Origin: CABZJG01 sp902512685
GTDB taxonomy: Bacteria; Pseudomonadota; Alphaproteobacteria; Rhodobacterales; Rhodobacteraceae
NCBI GenBank assembly: GCA_051201605.1
Contig: CP179201.1
Span: 310,001 to 374,000 of the forward strand
Length of the DNA stretch: 64,000 nt
Direction of reading: 5' to 3'
Made by a program: the position numbers and the translations under genes. The notes beneath the pieces were generated by a model. The model did no database searches. It saw only the letters and a list, made by a program, of their open reading frames with translations, and was not told where the DNA came from. This document shows positions 26,515 to 34,587 of the stretch, piece by piece; the first letter of the stretch is position 1, and each line of letters opens with the position of its first letter.

Positions 26515-28776
26515 ATGATACGCTTTTCTGCCCCTATTGCTGAACAAATCTGGGATATGAAATATCGTTTAAAAGACGCAGATAGCACGGCGGTGGATAG
26601 CACTGTCGAAGACACCTGGCGGCGAATCGCTTCCGATTTAGCGCGGGTTGAAGAAGATCCGGCGCAATGGGAAGAAAAATTCTACGAAGCGCTGGAAGAT
26701 TTCAAGTTTCTGCCAGCTGGAAGGATCACAGCCGGCGCTGGAACTGCGCGGAAAGTAACGCTTTTCAACTGTTTTGTGATGGGCACCATCCCTGACAGCA
26801 TGGGCGGAATATTCGACATGCTGAAAGAGGCGGCGCTGACCATGCAGCAAGGCGGCGGCATTGGCTATGATTTTAGCACCCTGCGCCCCAAAGGTGCGCT
26901 TGTCACCGGCGTGGCGGCTGATGCTTCGGGGCCATTGTCGTTTATGGATGTCTGGGATTCAATGTGCCGCACCATTATGAGCGCGGGATCGCGGCGCGGT
27001 GCGATGATGGCCACAATGCGCTGTGATCACCCCGATATAGAAGATTTCATCACCGCCAAATCGGATGCAGCGCGGCTTCGAATGTTTAACGTTTCGGTTC
27101 TGATCACAGATGCTTTCATGGAGGCTGTCAAATCGGACGGTCAGCATGATCTGGTGTTTGGTGGCCAAACCTATAAAACGGTTTCGGCCCGTGGGCTTTG
27201 GGATAAAATCATGCAGTCGACCTATGATTATGCCGAACCGGGCGTGATCTTTATTGACCGGATCAACCGCGCCAATAACCTTGGCTATTGCGAAACAATT
27301 GCGGCCACGAACCCCTGCGGCGAACAACCGCTGCCGCCCTATGGCGCCTGTCTTTTGGGCTCTGTCAATTTGGCGCGTTTGGTGGAAAACCCCTTTGATG
27401 ACGCTGCTCAGCTGGATGAGGCCGCGCTTGCCGATCTGGTAGGCACGGCGGTGCGGATGATGGACAATGTGGTTGATGCCTCTAACTTTCCGCTCGAAGC
27501 GCAGGCCCAAGAAGCCCGCGCCAAACGCCGCATAGGGCTGGGAGTGACCGGTCTGGCCGACGCCTTGCTGATGGTTGGCCAGCGCTATGGCTCAGATGAA
27601 GCGGTCAAACAAACCGAAGATTGGCTGCATCAAATTGCGCGCGCCGCTTATCTTGCCTCGGTGCAACTGGCCAAAGAAAAGGGTGCGTTTCCGCTGTTTG
27701 AAGCCAAGCCGTTTCTGGCCTCTGGCGCGATGGAAAAAATGGACAGTGACGTGCGCGATGCGATTCGCAAAGATGGCATTCGCAACGCGCTTTTGACCTC
27801 AATCGCGCCCACTGGAACCATTAGCCTTTATGCCGGCAATGTCAGCTCGGGCATCGAGCCGGTGTTTGCTTATGCCTATACTCGCAAAGTGTTGCAAAAA
27901 GACGGCTCGCGCAGCGAAGAGGAAGTGGTCGATTATGCGGTGCAGATGTGGCGCGACAAATTTGGCGATACAGAACTGCCCGATTATTTTGTTAACGCGC
28001 AAACCCTTGCACCAGCCGATCATGTCAAAATGCAGGCTGCGGCGCAAAACTGGATCGACAGTTCTATTTCGAAAACCATCAATTGCCCCGAAGACATCAG
28101 CTTCCAAGAGTTCAAGGATGTTTATCTGCAAGCCTATGAGCTGGGGTGCAAAGGCTGCACCACCTATCGGCCCAATGCTGTCACCGGATCGGTTCTAAGC
28201 GTTTCCGAAAGCAGCGATGAGGCCCCCGAAAGCGATCAGGGCGCAGATGTGATTTACATGTCCGAACCCCTGGACCGGCCCGCCGCGCTTGATGGCAATA
28301 CCTATAAGCTCAGATGGCCCGACAGCGAGCATGCGATTTATCTGACGGTCAATGATGTAGTGATCAACGGTCATCGGCGTCCGTTTGAGGTGTTTATCAA
28401 TTCAAAGAATATGGAACATTACGCCTGGACCGTGGCACTGACGCGGATGATATCGGCGGTGTTCCGGCGTGGCGGTGATGTGTCGTTTGTAGTCGAAGAA
28501 TTAAAGGCTGTGTTTGATCCGCGCGGCGGTGCGTGGATTAAGGGTAAATATATCCCCTCAATTTTGGCGGCCATCGGCGGGGTGATCGAACAGCATATGA
28601 TCGCCATCGGGTTTTTAGAGGGCGAGGGACTTGGCCTAAAGCATGACCCGCAATCGCAAGTGGTCAATTTGGATGGCGGCAAGGGCAAAGCCTGCCCCAG
28701 TTGCGGCCAGTATGATCTGCGGATGGTTGAGGGTTGTATGACCTGCGGCAGCTGCGGCTATTCAAAATGTGGGTGA
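26515..28776 (+). CDS. nrdJ: Adenosylcobalamin-dependent (class II) ribonucleoside-diphosphate reductase
   Basis: 753 residues. It reduces ribonucleotides to deoxyribonucleotides using a B12-derived radical, with or without oxygen. 'TLFNCFVMG' and 'NPCGEQPLPPYGACLLGSVNLARL' carry the redox and radical cysteines and the substrate glutamate; 'SIAPTGTISLYAGNVSSGIEP' is a phosphate-binding loop. The C-terminus 'CPSCGQYDL' plus 'CMTCGSCGYSKCG' supplies a zinc-ribbon with the shuttling cysteines. ATG 26515 is preferred to ATG 26497 because GGAG lies six bases before it. No nrdAB is next to it. I looked for a cobalamin riboswitch or palindromic NrdR boxes in the 120 bases upstream and saw none. Confidence 0.95.
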   Translation: MIRFSAPIAEQIWDMKYRLKDADSTAVDSTVEDTWRRIASDLARVEEDPAQWEEKFYEALEDFKFLPAGRITAGAGTARKVTLFNCFVMGTIPDSMGGIFDMLKEAALTMQQGGGIGYDFSTLRPKGALVTGVAADASGPLSFMDVWDSMCRTIMSAGSRRGAMMATMRCDHPDIEDFITAKSDAARLRMFNVSVLITDAFMEAVKSDGQHDLVFGGQTYKTVSARGLWDKIMQSTYDYAEPGVIFIDRINRANNLGYCETIAATNPCGEQPLPPYGACLLGSVNLARLVENPFDDAAQLDEAALADLVGTAVRMMDNVVDASNFPLEAQAQEARAKRRIGLGVTGLADALLMVGQRYGSDEAVKQTEDWLHQIARAAYLASVQLAKEKGAFPLFEAKPFLASGAMEKMDSDVRDAIRKDGIRNALLTSIAPTGTISLYAGNVSSGIEPVFAYAYTRKVLQKDGSRSEEEVVDYAVQMWRDKFGDTELPDYFVNAQTLAPADHVKMQAAAQNWIDSSISKTINCPEDISFQEFKDVYLQAYELGCKGCTTYRPNAVTGSVLSVSESSDEAPESDQGADVIYMSEPLDRPAALDGNTYKLRWPDSEHAIYLTVNDVVINGHRRPFEVFINSKNMEHYAWTVALTRMISAVFRRGGDVSFVVEELKAVFDPRGGAWIKGKYIPSILAAIGGVIEQHMIAIGFLEGEGLGLKHDPQSQVVNLDGGKGKACPSCGQYDLRMVEGCMTCGSCGYSKCG

Positions 28777-29016
28777 TGATGATTTTGGTTTGTGAAAGCA
28801 GTGCAAAACCCCACCACCGTGATACTGACGCAATACCAACGTGAAACAGACACCGATTTTTAGCGCGACGAAGGCCTGATGGCGGTCACGACAGCCTTGA
28901 ACTTATTTCGACGAAACGTAATTTTGCTTGCTTTTTTTCGAAAAAAAGGCCCGCAGATTTTTTTAAAATATGGGAAATATATTTGTCAGGGCGAAACTTA
29001 AACTTACATTGAAATC
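28777..29016 (+). other. Intergenic with one copy of a short repeat
   Basis: 240 bases without a gene. Positions 28811-28856, read on the minus strand, resemble the short intergenic repeat that occurs twice near 43.1 and 45.6 kb (core GGTATTGCGTCNGTATC). Bases 28917-28990 are T- and A-rich. No clear intrinsic terminator for nrdJ was found. Confidence 0.5.
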
Positions 29017-29613
29017 ATGACTTTGGATAACGAACATTTTGCTCTTGATACTTTGGAAGCCCGTTCTCTATGTTCAAATCAGTTTGCCGAAACTTCTACT
29101 GCACATGCGCCAAGACCAGTTTTCCAAGGGACAAGTTCAGCGCGCATTTTGCTTGCAGGACAAGCCCCCGGACGGCGCGTTCATGCAAGCGGTAAACCCT
29201 TTACAGATGCCTCCGGGGATCGCTTGCGCGCTTGGATGGGCATTGAAGAGGTGGTATTCTATGATCCAGAGCGCATTGCGATACTGCCGATGGCGTTTTG
29301 TTTTCCCGGGTATGATGCGAAAGGCGCTGACTTGCCGCCTCTGCGCCTTTGCGCTGATGTGTGGAGACAGAAAATGTTGGCGCAGTTTCCCAATGTTTCG
29401 TTGACTATAGCTATTGGTGGTTATGCCCAAAAATGGCATTTGCAAACACGCCAAACTGTTTCCGAAGTGGTGCGCCAATGGCGCGATTTTCTACCAGATG
29501 TTTTGCCCTTGCCCCACCCATCATGGCGCAATACTTCTTGGTTAAAGAAAAACCCTTGGTTTGAGGATGAGTTGATACCAGTGTTGCGCGAAAAAGTTCG
29601 AGACCTTTTGTGA
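29017..29613 (+). CDS. Uracil-DNA glycosylase family protein
   Basis: 198 residues. 'ILLAGQAPGRRVHASGKPFTDASGDRLRAWMG' (two adjoining stretches, residues about 48-78) matches the water-activating GxAPG motif, and 'PLPHPSWRN' near residue 165 matches the C-terminal HPSxRN motif of UDG-superfamily enzymes. Length fits the family of 'UDG-like' proteins often annotated in proteobacteria, related to UdgA-type enzymes but lacking visible iron-sulfur cysteine spacing. It probably removes deaminated bases or has a related nucleic-acid role. It overlaps the next gene by its stop codon (TGATG). Confidence 0.8.
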   Translation: MTLDNEHFALDTLEARSLCSNQFAETSTAHAPRPVFQGTSSARILLAGQAPGRRVHASGKPFTDASGDRLRAWMGIEEVVFYDPERIAILPMAFCFPGYDAKGADLPPLRLCADVWRQKMLAQFPNVSLTIAIGGYAQKWHLQTRQTVSEVVRQWRDFLPDVLPLPHPSWRNTSWLKKNPWFEDELIPVLREKVRDLL

Positions 29614-30404
29614 TGGACCCAAAGACACCTTTAGATTGGGCCTATGCCGAAATGCAGGCTGCGCCAGACGATGAAGCTCAAAGACTTCGGTTTTTTGAGC
29701 GTGTAGCAGATTCCGAATTATTTCTGCTGCTTAGTAAAGAGCCCGACGGGAATGATATCTCGCCCGAAGTATTTGCGCCGGAAGGCGGAGAGGTTGTTCT
29801 TGCTTTTGATACAGAAGATCGGCTTGTGGATTTTACAGGTAAGCCCTCTCCTTATGTGGCTTTGTCTGGCCGCTCACTTGTTCACATACTCTGTGAAAAA
29901 GGTCTGGGATTGGGGTTGAATTTTGGTATCGAAACCTCTGAAATCCTATTGGCAAATGATGCCCTGAACTGGCTGGCGTCCGTCCTTGATCAGAACCCGG
30001 ATGAAATCAAAGCCCTGCCTGTGGCTTTTAATGCACCAAAAAACATACCCGAAATACTGCTTAAGGCATTGGATGCAAAGCTTGTTAGCGTTGTGGGTAT
30101 GGTAGAGCAGGTCTGGCTGACGGGCGTTACCTATGAAGATGGGCAGATGGGGCATATATTGGGATTTGTCGGGGCTCGGGTAGAAGCTGAGAAGGCTTTG
30201 GCAAAAGCAGCACATGAAGCGCTTACATTTTCAGGACTAGAGGCCGGGACACTTGATGTAGGGTTTTTTGATCCCGACGAGCCAACCGTCGATGCTATTG
30301 CCCGACACGGCATTTCTTTTGAACTTCCACAAACTCCAAAAGTTGGCCTTGATCCACCAAAACCACCGGGCAGCGACCCTAATTTCCCGCCCAAGCTAAA
30401 ATAA
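29613..30404 (+). CDS. SseB family protein
   Basis: 263 residues. The first half ('RFFERVADSELFLLLSKEP', then 'FDTEDRLVDFTGKPSPYVALSGRSLVHIL') is the SseB N-terminal domain. The remainder is a weaker, acidic domain ending in a proline-rich tail 'PPKPPGSDPNFPPK'. SseB-type proteins are cytosolic and poorly defined, some linked to tolerance of peptides or serine metabolism. ATG 29613 overlaps the glycosylase stop; a GTG just before it is also in frame. Co-transcription with the glycosylase-like gene is likely; I cannot name the function. Confidence 0.78.
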   Translation: MDPKTPLDWAYAEMQAAPDDEAQRLRFFERVADSELFLLLSKEPDGNDISPEVFAPEGGEVVLAFDTEDRLVDFTGKPSPYVALSGRSLVHILCEKGLGLGLNFGIETSEILLANDALNWLASVLDQNPDEIKALPVAFNAPKNIPEILLKALDAKLVSVVGMVEQVWLTGVTYEDGQMGHILGFVGARVEAEKALAKAAHEALTFSGLEAGTLDVGFFDPDEPTVDAIARHGISFELPQTPKVGLDPPKPPGSDPNFPPKLK

Positions 30405-30455
30405 TCATTGCGCATTGGCACTTTCGCGGCACAATCCAAGAAATTGGAGGTTACG

Positions 30456-31661
30456 ATGCTTCAGGTAAATCCTAAACGTTTCTTGAACTCTTTGCATAGA
30501 CTGCGAGAGTTTGGAGCTGTGGGAGCGGGCAAAGGCGTGGTGCGTCCGGCCTATAGTCCGCAAGACATCGCCGCGCGCGATTGGATTGCACAGCAGATGC
30601 GCAGCGCAGACTTGGACGCACGGTTTGATCCGGTTGGAAACCTCTTTGGTCTTGCATCTGAAAACAGCCTTTTGGTGGGCTCACATACAGATAGCCAGCC
30701 TGAAGGTGGCTGGCTGGACGGGGCCTTGGGGGTTATGGCCGCCCTTGAAATCGCGAGGGCGAGTAAAGAGCAGGGCGGGCCTCCGGTTTCAGTGGTCAAT
30801 TTTCAAGACGAAGAGGGACGCTTTGGCGTGACAACTGGCAGCGCGGTTTGGAGCGGCCAACTTTCTTTGGAAAGGGCCGACCAACTTGTTGACCGGAGTG
30901 GCATAAGCTTTTCGGACGCGCGTAAAACACTCGGGGATCGTTGTGGTGACTTTATAGATCCGCGCCATTTCAATGGATTTGTAGAAATGCATATCGAGCA
31001 AGGCCCAAGTTTAGATCGGGCATGGCAAAAAATTGGCGTGGTTACAGATATTGTTGGAATTCGGGATCTAAACATCACCTTCTGCGGGGCTCAAAACCAT
31101 GCAGGCACCACCCCAATGGATGTGCGGCAAGATGCATTTCAGGCGCTAGCCAAATTTAATCAACTACTGAATGACCGTTTTAAAAATATAGTCACCCCTC
31201 AAACTGTTTGGACCATTGGGCATGTTGCCTTGCATCCAAATGCTGCCTCAATCGTTCCCGGCAAGGTTATGTTTTCAATGCAATGGAGAGATGGCGACGC
31301 GCATCGTTTACTGCAAATGGAAAATGTTGTTCGCGATACAGCCAGCGATATTGCAAGAGATCAAAATATGTCACTTTCTTTTGGAACCCTGCGTGGACTT
31401 GATCCTGTTGCAATGGATGAAAAAATGCAGCTGGCATTACAAATAAGTGCTGGTGAAATAGCGCCAAAAGCATGGCGAAGTATGGTCTCGGGTGCTTTGC
31501 ATGATGCAACGAATGTTGCCGCTCTAATGCCCACTGCAATGCTCTTTGTTCCTTCCATTAATGGGGTTAGTCACGATTTTTCCGAAGATACAGCAGAAGA
31601 AGATTTGGTCACGGGACTTAAAGTTCTAGCAAGGGCTGTTGATCAATTATCTTTAAAATGA
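30456..31661 (+). CDS. M20-family Zn-dependent amidohydrolase (allantoate/N-carbamoyl amino acid hydrolase type)
   Basis: 401 residues. Metal and catalytic motifs are in order: 'GSHTDSQPEGGWLDGALGVMAALE', 'FQDEEGRFG', 'EMHIEQGPSLD' and, near the C-terminus, 'SGALHDATNVA'. This set is that of the hydantoinase/carbamoylase branch (AllC, HyuC, ureidoglycolate amidohydrolase), which opens N-carbamoyl or ureido bonds using two metal ions. GGAGG lies six bases ahead of ATG 30456; the longer frame from 30408 has no ribosome site. Three purine- or hydantoin-degrading neighbours one might expect are missing, so the substrate is undecided between allantoate and N-carbamoyl amino acids. Confidence 0.85.
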   Translation: MLQVNPKRFLNSLHRLREFGAVGAGKGVVRPAYSPQDIAARDWIAQQMRSADLDARFDPVGNLFGLASENSLLVGSHTDSQPEGGWLDGALGVMAALEIARASKEQGGPPVSVVNFQDEEGRFGVTTGSAVWSGQLSLERADQLVDRSGISFSDARKTLGDRCGDFIDPRHFNGFVEMHIEQGPSLDRAWQKIGVVTDIVGIRDLNITFCGAQNHAGTTPMDVRQDAFQALAKFNQLLNDRFKNIVTPQTVWTIGHVALHPNAASIVPGKVMFSMQWRDGDAHRLLQMENVVRDTASDIARDQNMSLSFGTLRGLDPVAMDEKMQLALQISAGEIAPKAWRSMVSGALHDATNVAALMPTAMLFVPSINGVSHDFSEDTAEEDLVTGLKVLARAVDQLSLK

Positions 31662-31806
31662 CCTTGGTTTCGAAAGCAGCATAGAGCGAAATCTATTCTA
31701 ACAAGTGATCTGATCACCAAGTGTTACGCAGGGTTCCTAAGGTTTATGACGTGAGCAGAACAAAATTTGTTTGTTTGGACTTTCCAATGCAAAAGCAGTG
31801 CAAAGC
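31662..31806 (+). other. Convergent intergenic with a perfect interrupted palindrome
   Basis: 145 bases between the amidohydrolase and the response regulator, whose 3' ends face each other. GTGATC (31705-31710) and GATCAC (31712-31717) surround a single T. There is no T-run, so it is not a convincing terminator; a protein site or chance are both possible. Confidence 0.35.
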
Positions 31807-32511
31807 CTATCGTTCCCAACTGACATCACCAAGAAATATATACCCGGCACCATAGATTGTTTTGATAAGCTGTGGGTTTTTGGGATCTTCATTAAGCTTG
31901 GTGCGCAATCTGGAAATTCGAACATCCATAGCTCGGTCAAAACTTTCACCTGCAGCTCCGCCAAGAGTTTCTTGCATATGCGCGCGACTTATCAATCTCT
32001 TGGGGCTTTCCAGAAATAAACGGAGCACTTCACCTTCTGCATGAGAAAAGGATATTTCCTGACCACCCTGATCTTCAAGCACATATCGATCAAAATGCGC
32101 AAGCCAGCCTTCAAATCGGGCTGTTGCACTGGTGGTAATTGCTGATTTGTCTTTGCGCAATCGAGCACGTATGCGTGCGACCACTTCACTGGGGTCAAAC
32201 GGTTTTATGATGTAATCATCAGCCCCTAGTTCGAGACCGGTTACCCGATCTTGGACCTGTGCACGACCCGAAATAATAATTACAATTGCACCCTGCTCTA
32301 AGGCCAGTTGGTGCACTAATGTTAATCCATCACGGTCAGGAAGGCCAAGATCAACAAGGCAAACATCTGGTGTTGCTGTCCTTAAGGACGCTTCAAACTC
32401 TGTAGCGCGGGAAAAGCCCATGGTTCTAAAGCCGGCTTCGTTTAATGCGCTTGCAAGCATTGAGCGGATTGCAGGCTCATCGTCCAGAATTGTTACCAGT
32501 GGTTCGCTCAT
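31807..32511 (-). CDS. OmpR-type response regulator
   Basis: 234 residues. An N-terminal receiver domain (Asp10/Asp11 acidic pocket, phosphorylated Asp54 in 'CLVDLGLPDRDG', Lys in 'DDYIIKPFDPSEV') is joined to a C-terminal winged helix with 'AMDVRISRLRTKLNEDPKNPQLIKTIYGAGYIF' (split over the recognition helix and wing). Such regulators bind phased direct repeats as dimers. It overlaps the hybrid kinase gene by four bases, so the pair forms one operon reading away from the CoA-ligase/transporter cluster. The direct repeats in the shared promoter at 34484-34529 are its likely target. Confidence 0.93.
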   Translation of the reverse strand: MSEPLVTILDDEPAIRSMLASALNEAGFRTMGFSRATEFEASLRTATPDVCLVDLGLPDRDGLTLVHQLALEQGAIVIIISGRAQVQDRVTGLELGADDYIIKPFDPSEVVARIRARLRKDKSAITTSATARFEGWLAHFDRYVLEDQGGQEISFSHAEGEVLRLFLESPKRLISRAHMQETLGGAAGESFDRAMDVRISRLRTKLNEDPKNPQLIKTIYGAGYIFLGDVSWER

Positions 32512-34424
32512 AAAGCATGCCCGTTTTGTAAAACAAGTTTTAAAGTGCCAGTATCAAAGGGTTTGGGCAAGACAGTTCCCAGACGCAAGGCATCTTGATG
32601 TAGGTCATCTATTGCAGGCAGTGACGTCATAAAGATTATTGGCGGTGCCAAACTGCTAAGGTTGGCTGCTAGATCAACGCCTGTTTCTTGTCCTTCTAAT
32701 CGTAAGTCGCACAAAATGAGCGAAATTTCGGGCAACCCTTCTATGAGGCTTTGAGCTTCCACTACTGAACTGGCTTCCACAACCGAATGGCCTAGCCTCG
32801 TCAGCATCAATCTGACATTGTCGCGCAGAGCGGGGTTGTCTTCGACCAAAAGAACCAAGCCGGGTTTTATGAGCTCAATGGCTTTGCGTTGAGGCAATCG
32901 CAGGACAACACGTGCACCTGCATAGTTATTATTCAGCGCAACCTCACCACCCGAAAGCTTTGCCATATCATAAACCATCGTTAATCCGAGCCCGGTGCCT
33001 TCCGTACCTTTGGTGGTATAAAACGGGTTCATTGCGTTCTTGAGCGCATCTTGTGAAAATCCAGGCCCTGTGTCTGTAATTGTAAACTCAATCCATGTGT
33101 TTTTAATCTCCTGTGCGCTGAGGATTATTTTCCCGTTACCCTCCAACGCATCGCGCGCGTTAAGAATTAGGTTAAGCAAAGAATCCTGCAACATTCCATT
33201 GTCCAACAGGTAGTTCTCGCTCGGCAGGCTATTTTTGATAACAAGTTCAATTTCTTTTGGAAGCGCTGACCATGCTAGGCTTGTGAGGCGCTCAAAAAGC
33301 GTTGGAATATGGGTGTCCTCCGGACTTAACTTTCGAGTTCCAGTCATATCCGCAATTGAATTGAGCAACACGCCACCGCGCGCAGCAGCATCCTTGGTTG
33401 CATCAATTAAATAGTGGGCGTCTGGACCCAGAAGGAGTTTATCAAGGCGGCTTTGCGCGCCCATTATGATGGTCAGTAAATTTGAAAAATCATGTGCTAG
33501 GCCATTTGTGAGTTGGGCTGCCATTTGGCGTTTGCTTGCCTGCTGCAAAGCTGATCTAGCTTGTGTTTCCTCGGTGACATCCATGGATAAGATGTACACT
33601 CCGACAATTTTTTTATCCTTTTCATCTGGGGTCAATGCGGTTCGGATGCGCCGAGAGCTCAAATCATCATAAAATTCGAAAACATTGGCTTCCCCTTGGA
33701 AAGCGCGGTTAAGCTTTTCCTCAAGTTGTACATATGCCTGGGCTCCAAGCGTTTCTGCAACGGTTCTTCCAATTATATCTGACGGTCTTTCCGGCATCAC
33801 AGAAGATAGCTTTCTGTTCGAGTATGTATAACGCCGTTCAAGATTTACATGCGCGATATGGGCTGGCATCATTTCAGTCGTTAGCCGTGTTCGTGCTTCG
33901 ATTTCGGTCAGTTCACGTTTTGCTTGCTCAAGGGCTGTATTCGTGGCTTCTAGTTGACGGTTTTTTGCTGCCAGCTCTTCGGCATAGTTCAACAACTGAC
34001 CAGAGAGCTCTTCAGAATGGCCTCGCAACATGTCTTCTTGGCGTTTGATCCGGGTGATATCAGTGTAAACAGCTACCCACCCTCCTTGTGAAAGAGGTGC
34101 GCCTTCAACGCTGATAATTTGACCATTGGCTCGGACGCGTTCCATATAATGCGGCTCAAAAGCACGGGCTGTATCAACGCGGTCTTGGACAAATTTGGTG
34201 ATATCACCAACATCGCCATATTCGCCATTTTCAACTAAATGCCGGATAGTATCTTTGAAATTGGCGCCCCTAGTCAAAAGGTGCGAAGGTAAGCGAAACA
34301 TTTCGCCAAATCGGCGGTTGCAAATAACCAACCGAAGCTCGTCATCATAGATTGTCAGAGCTTGCTGGATCAGGTTCAAGCCTGCTCTTGTCATGGCAGC
34401 TGTATTACTGATGTCCGTGTCCAT
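32508..34424 (-). CDS. Hybrid sensor histidine kinase (PAS, HisKA, HATPase, receiver)
   Basis: 638 residues without visible membrane spans, hence a soluble sensor. Residues about 1-130 form a PAS-like domain ('LTIYDDELRLVICNRRFGEMF'), 135-185 a coiled coil, about 190-305 a second PAS-like domain, His311 in 'NGLAHDFSNLL' is the phosphorylation site, 'NLILNARDALEG' and 'DTGPGFSQDAL' are ATPase boxes, and a receiver at the C-terminus has Asp573 in 'LILCDLRLEG'. A soluble PAS-type input fits sensing of an internal ligand such as an aromatic or acyl compound. It is transcribed divergently from the acyl-CoA synthetase cluster and precedes its response regulator. Confidence 0.93.
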   Translation of the reverse strand: MDTDISNTAAMTRAGLNLIQQALTIYDDELRLVICNRRFGEMFRLPSHLLTRGANFKDTIRHLVENGEYGDVGDITKFVQDRVDTARAFEPHYMERVRANGQIISVEGAPLSQGGWVAVYTDITRIKRQEDMLRGHSEELSGQLLNYAEELAAKNRQLEATNTALEQAKRELTEIEARTRLTTEMMPAHIAHVNLERRYTYSNRKLSSVMPERPSDIIGRTVAETLGAQAYVQLEEKLNRAFQGEANVFEFYDDLSSRRIRTALTPDEKDKKIVGVYILSMDVTEETQARSALQQASKRQMAAQLTNGLAHDFSNLLTIIMGAQSRLDKLLLGPDAHYLIDATKDAAARGGVLLNSIADMTGTRKLSPEDTHIPTLFERLTSLAWSALPKEIELVIKNSLPSENYLLDNGMLQDSLLNLILNARDALEGNGKIILSAQEIKNTWIEFTITDTGPGFSQDALKNAMNPFYTTKGTEGTGLGLTMVYDMAKLSGGEVALNNNYAGARVVLRLPQRKAIELIKPGLVLLVEDNPALRDNVRLMLTRLGHSVVEASSVVEAQSLIEGLPEISLILCDLRLEGQETGVDLAANLSSLAPPIIFMTSLPAIDDLHQDALRLGTVLPKPFDTGTLKLVLQNGHAL

Positions 34425-34483
34425 ACGTGACCTCCCTCTTATTGGCTAGCAAAGCAGACGGAGAACAGCTAGTAAAACTCGCC

Positions 34484-34529
34484 ATTTGTAACAATTTGTA
34501 ACAATTCAGAAATCTTTGCGAAATCTTTG
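34484..34529 (+). promoter_or_regulatory. Two phased direct-repeat pairs, probable response-regulator operator
   Basis: ATTTGTAACA occurs twice back to back (34484-34493 and 34494-34503), and AAATCTTTG occurs twice 11 bases apart (34510-34518 and 34521-34529). Spacings of 10 and 11 bases put copies on one face of the helix, as in OmpR/PhoB-family binding sites. They lie in the 127-base divergent spacer between the kinase gene and the acyl-CoA synthetase, upstream of both starts. Confidence 0.55.
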
Positions 34530-34587
34530 ATGGCGAGGCTACACTGAAAAGATGTGCTTACTGCACAAAATAGGGAGGACAACATCG

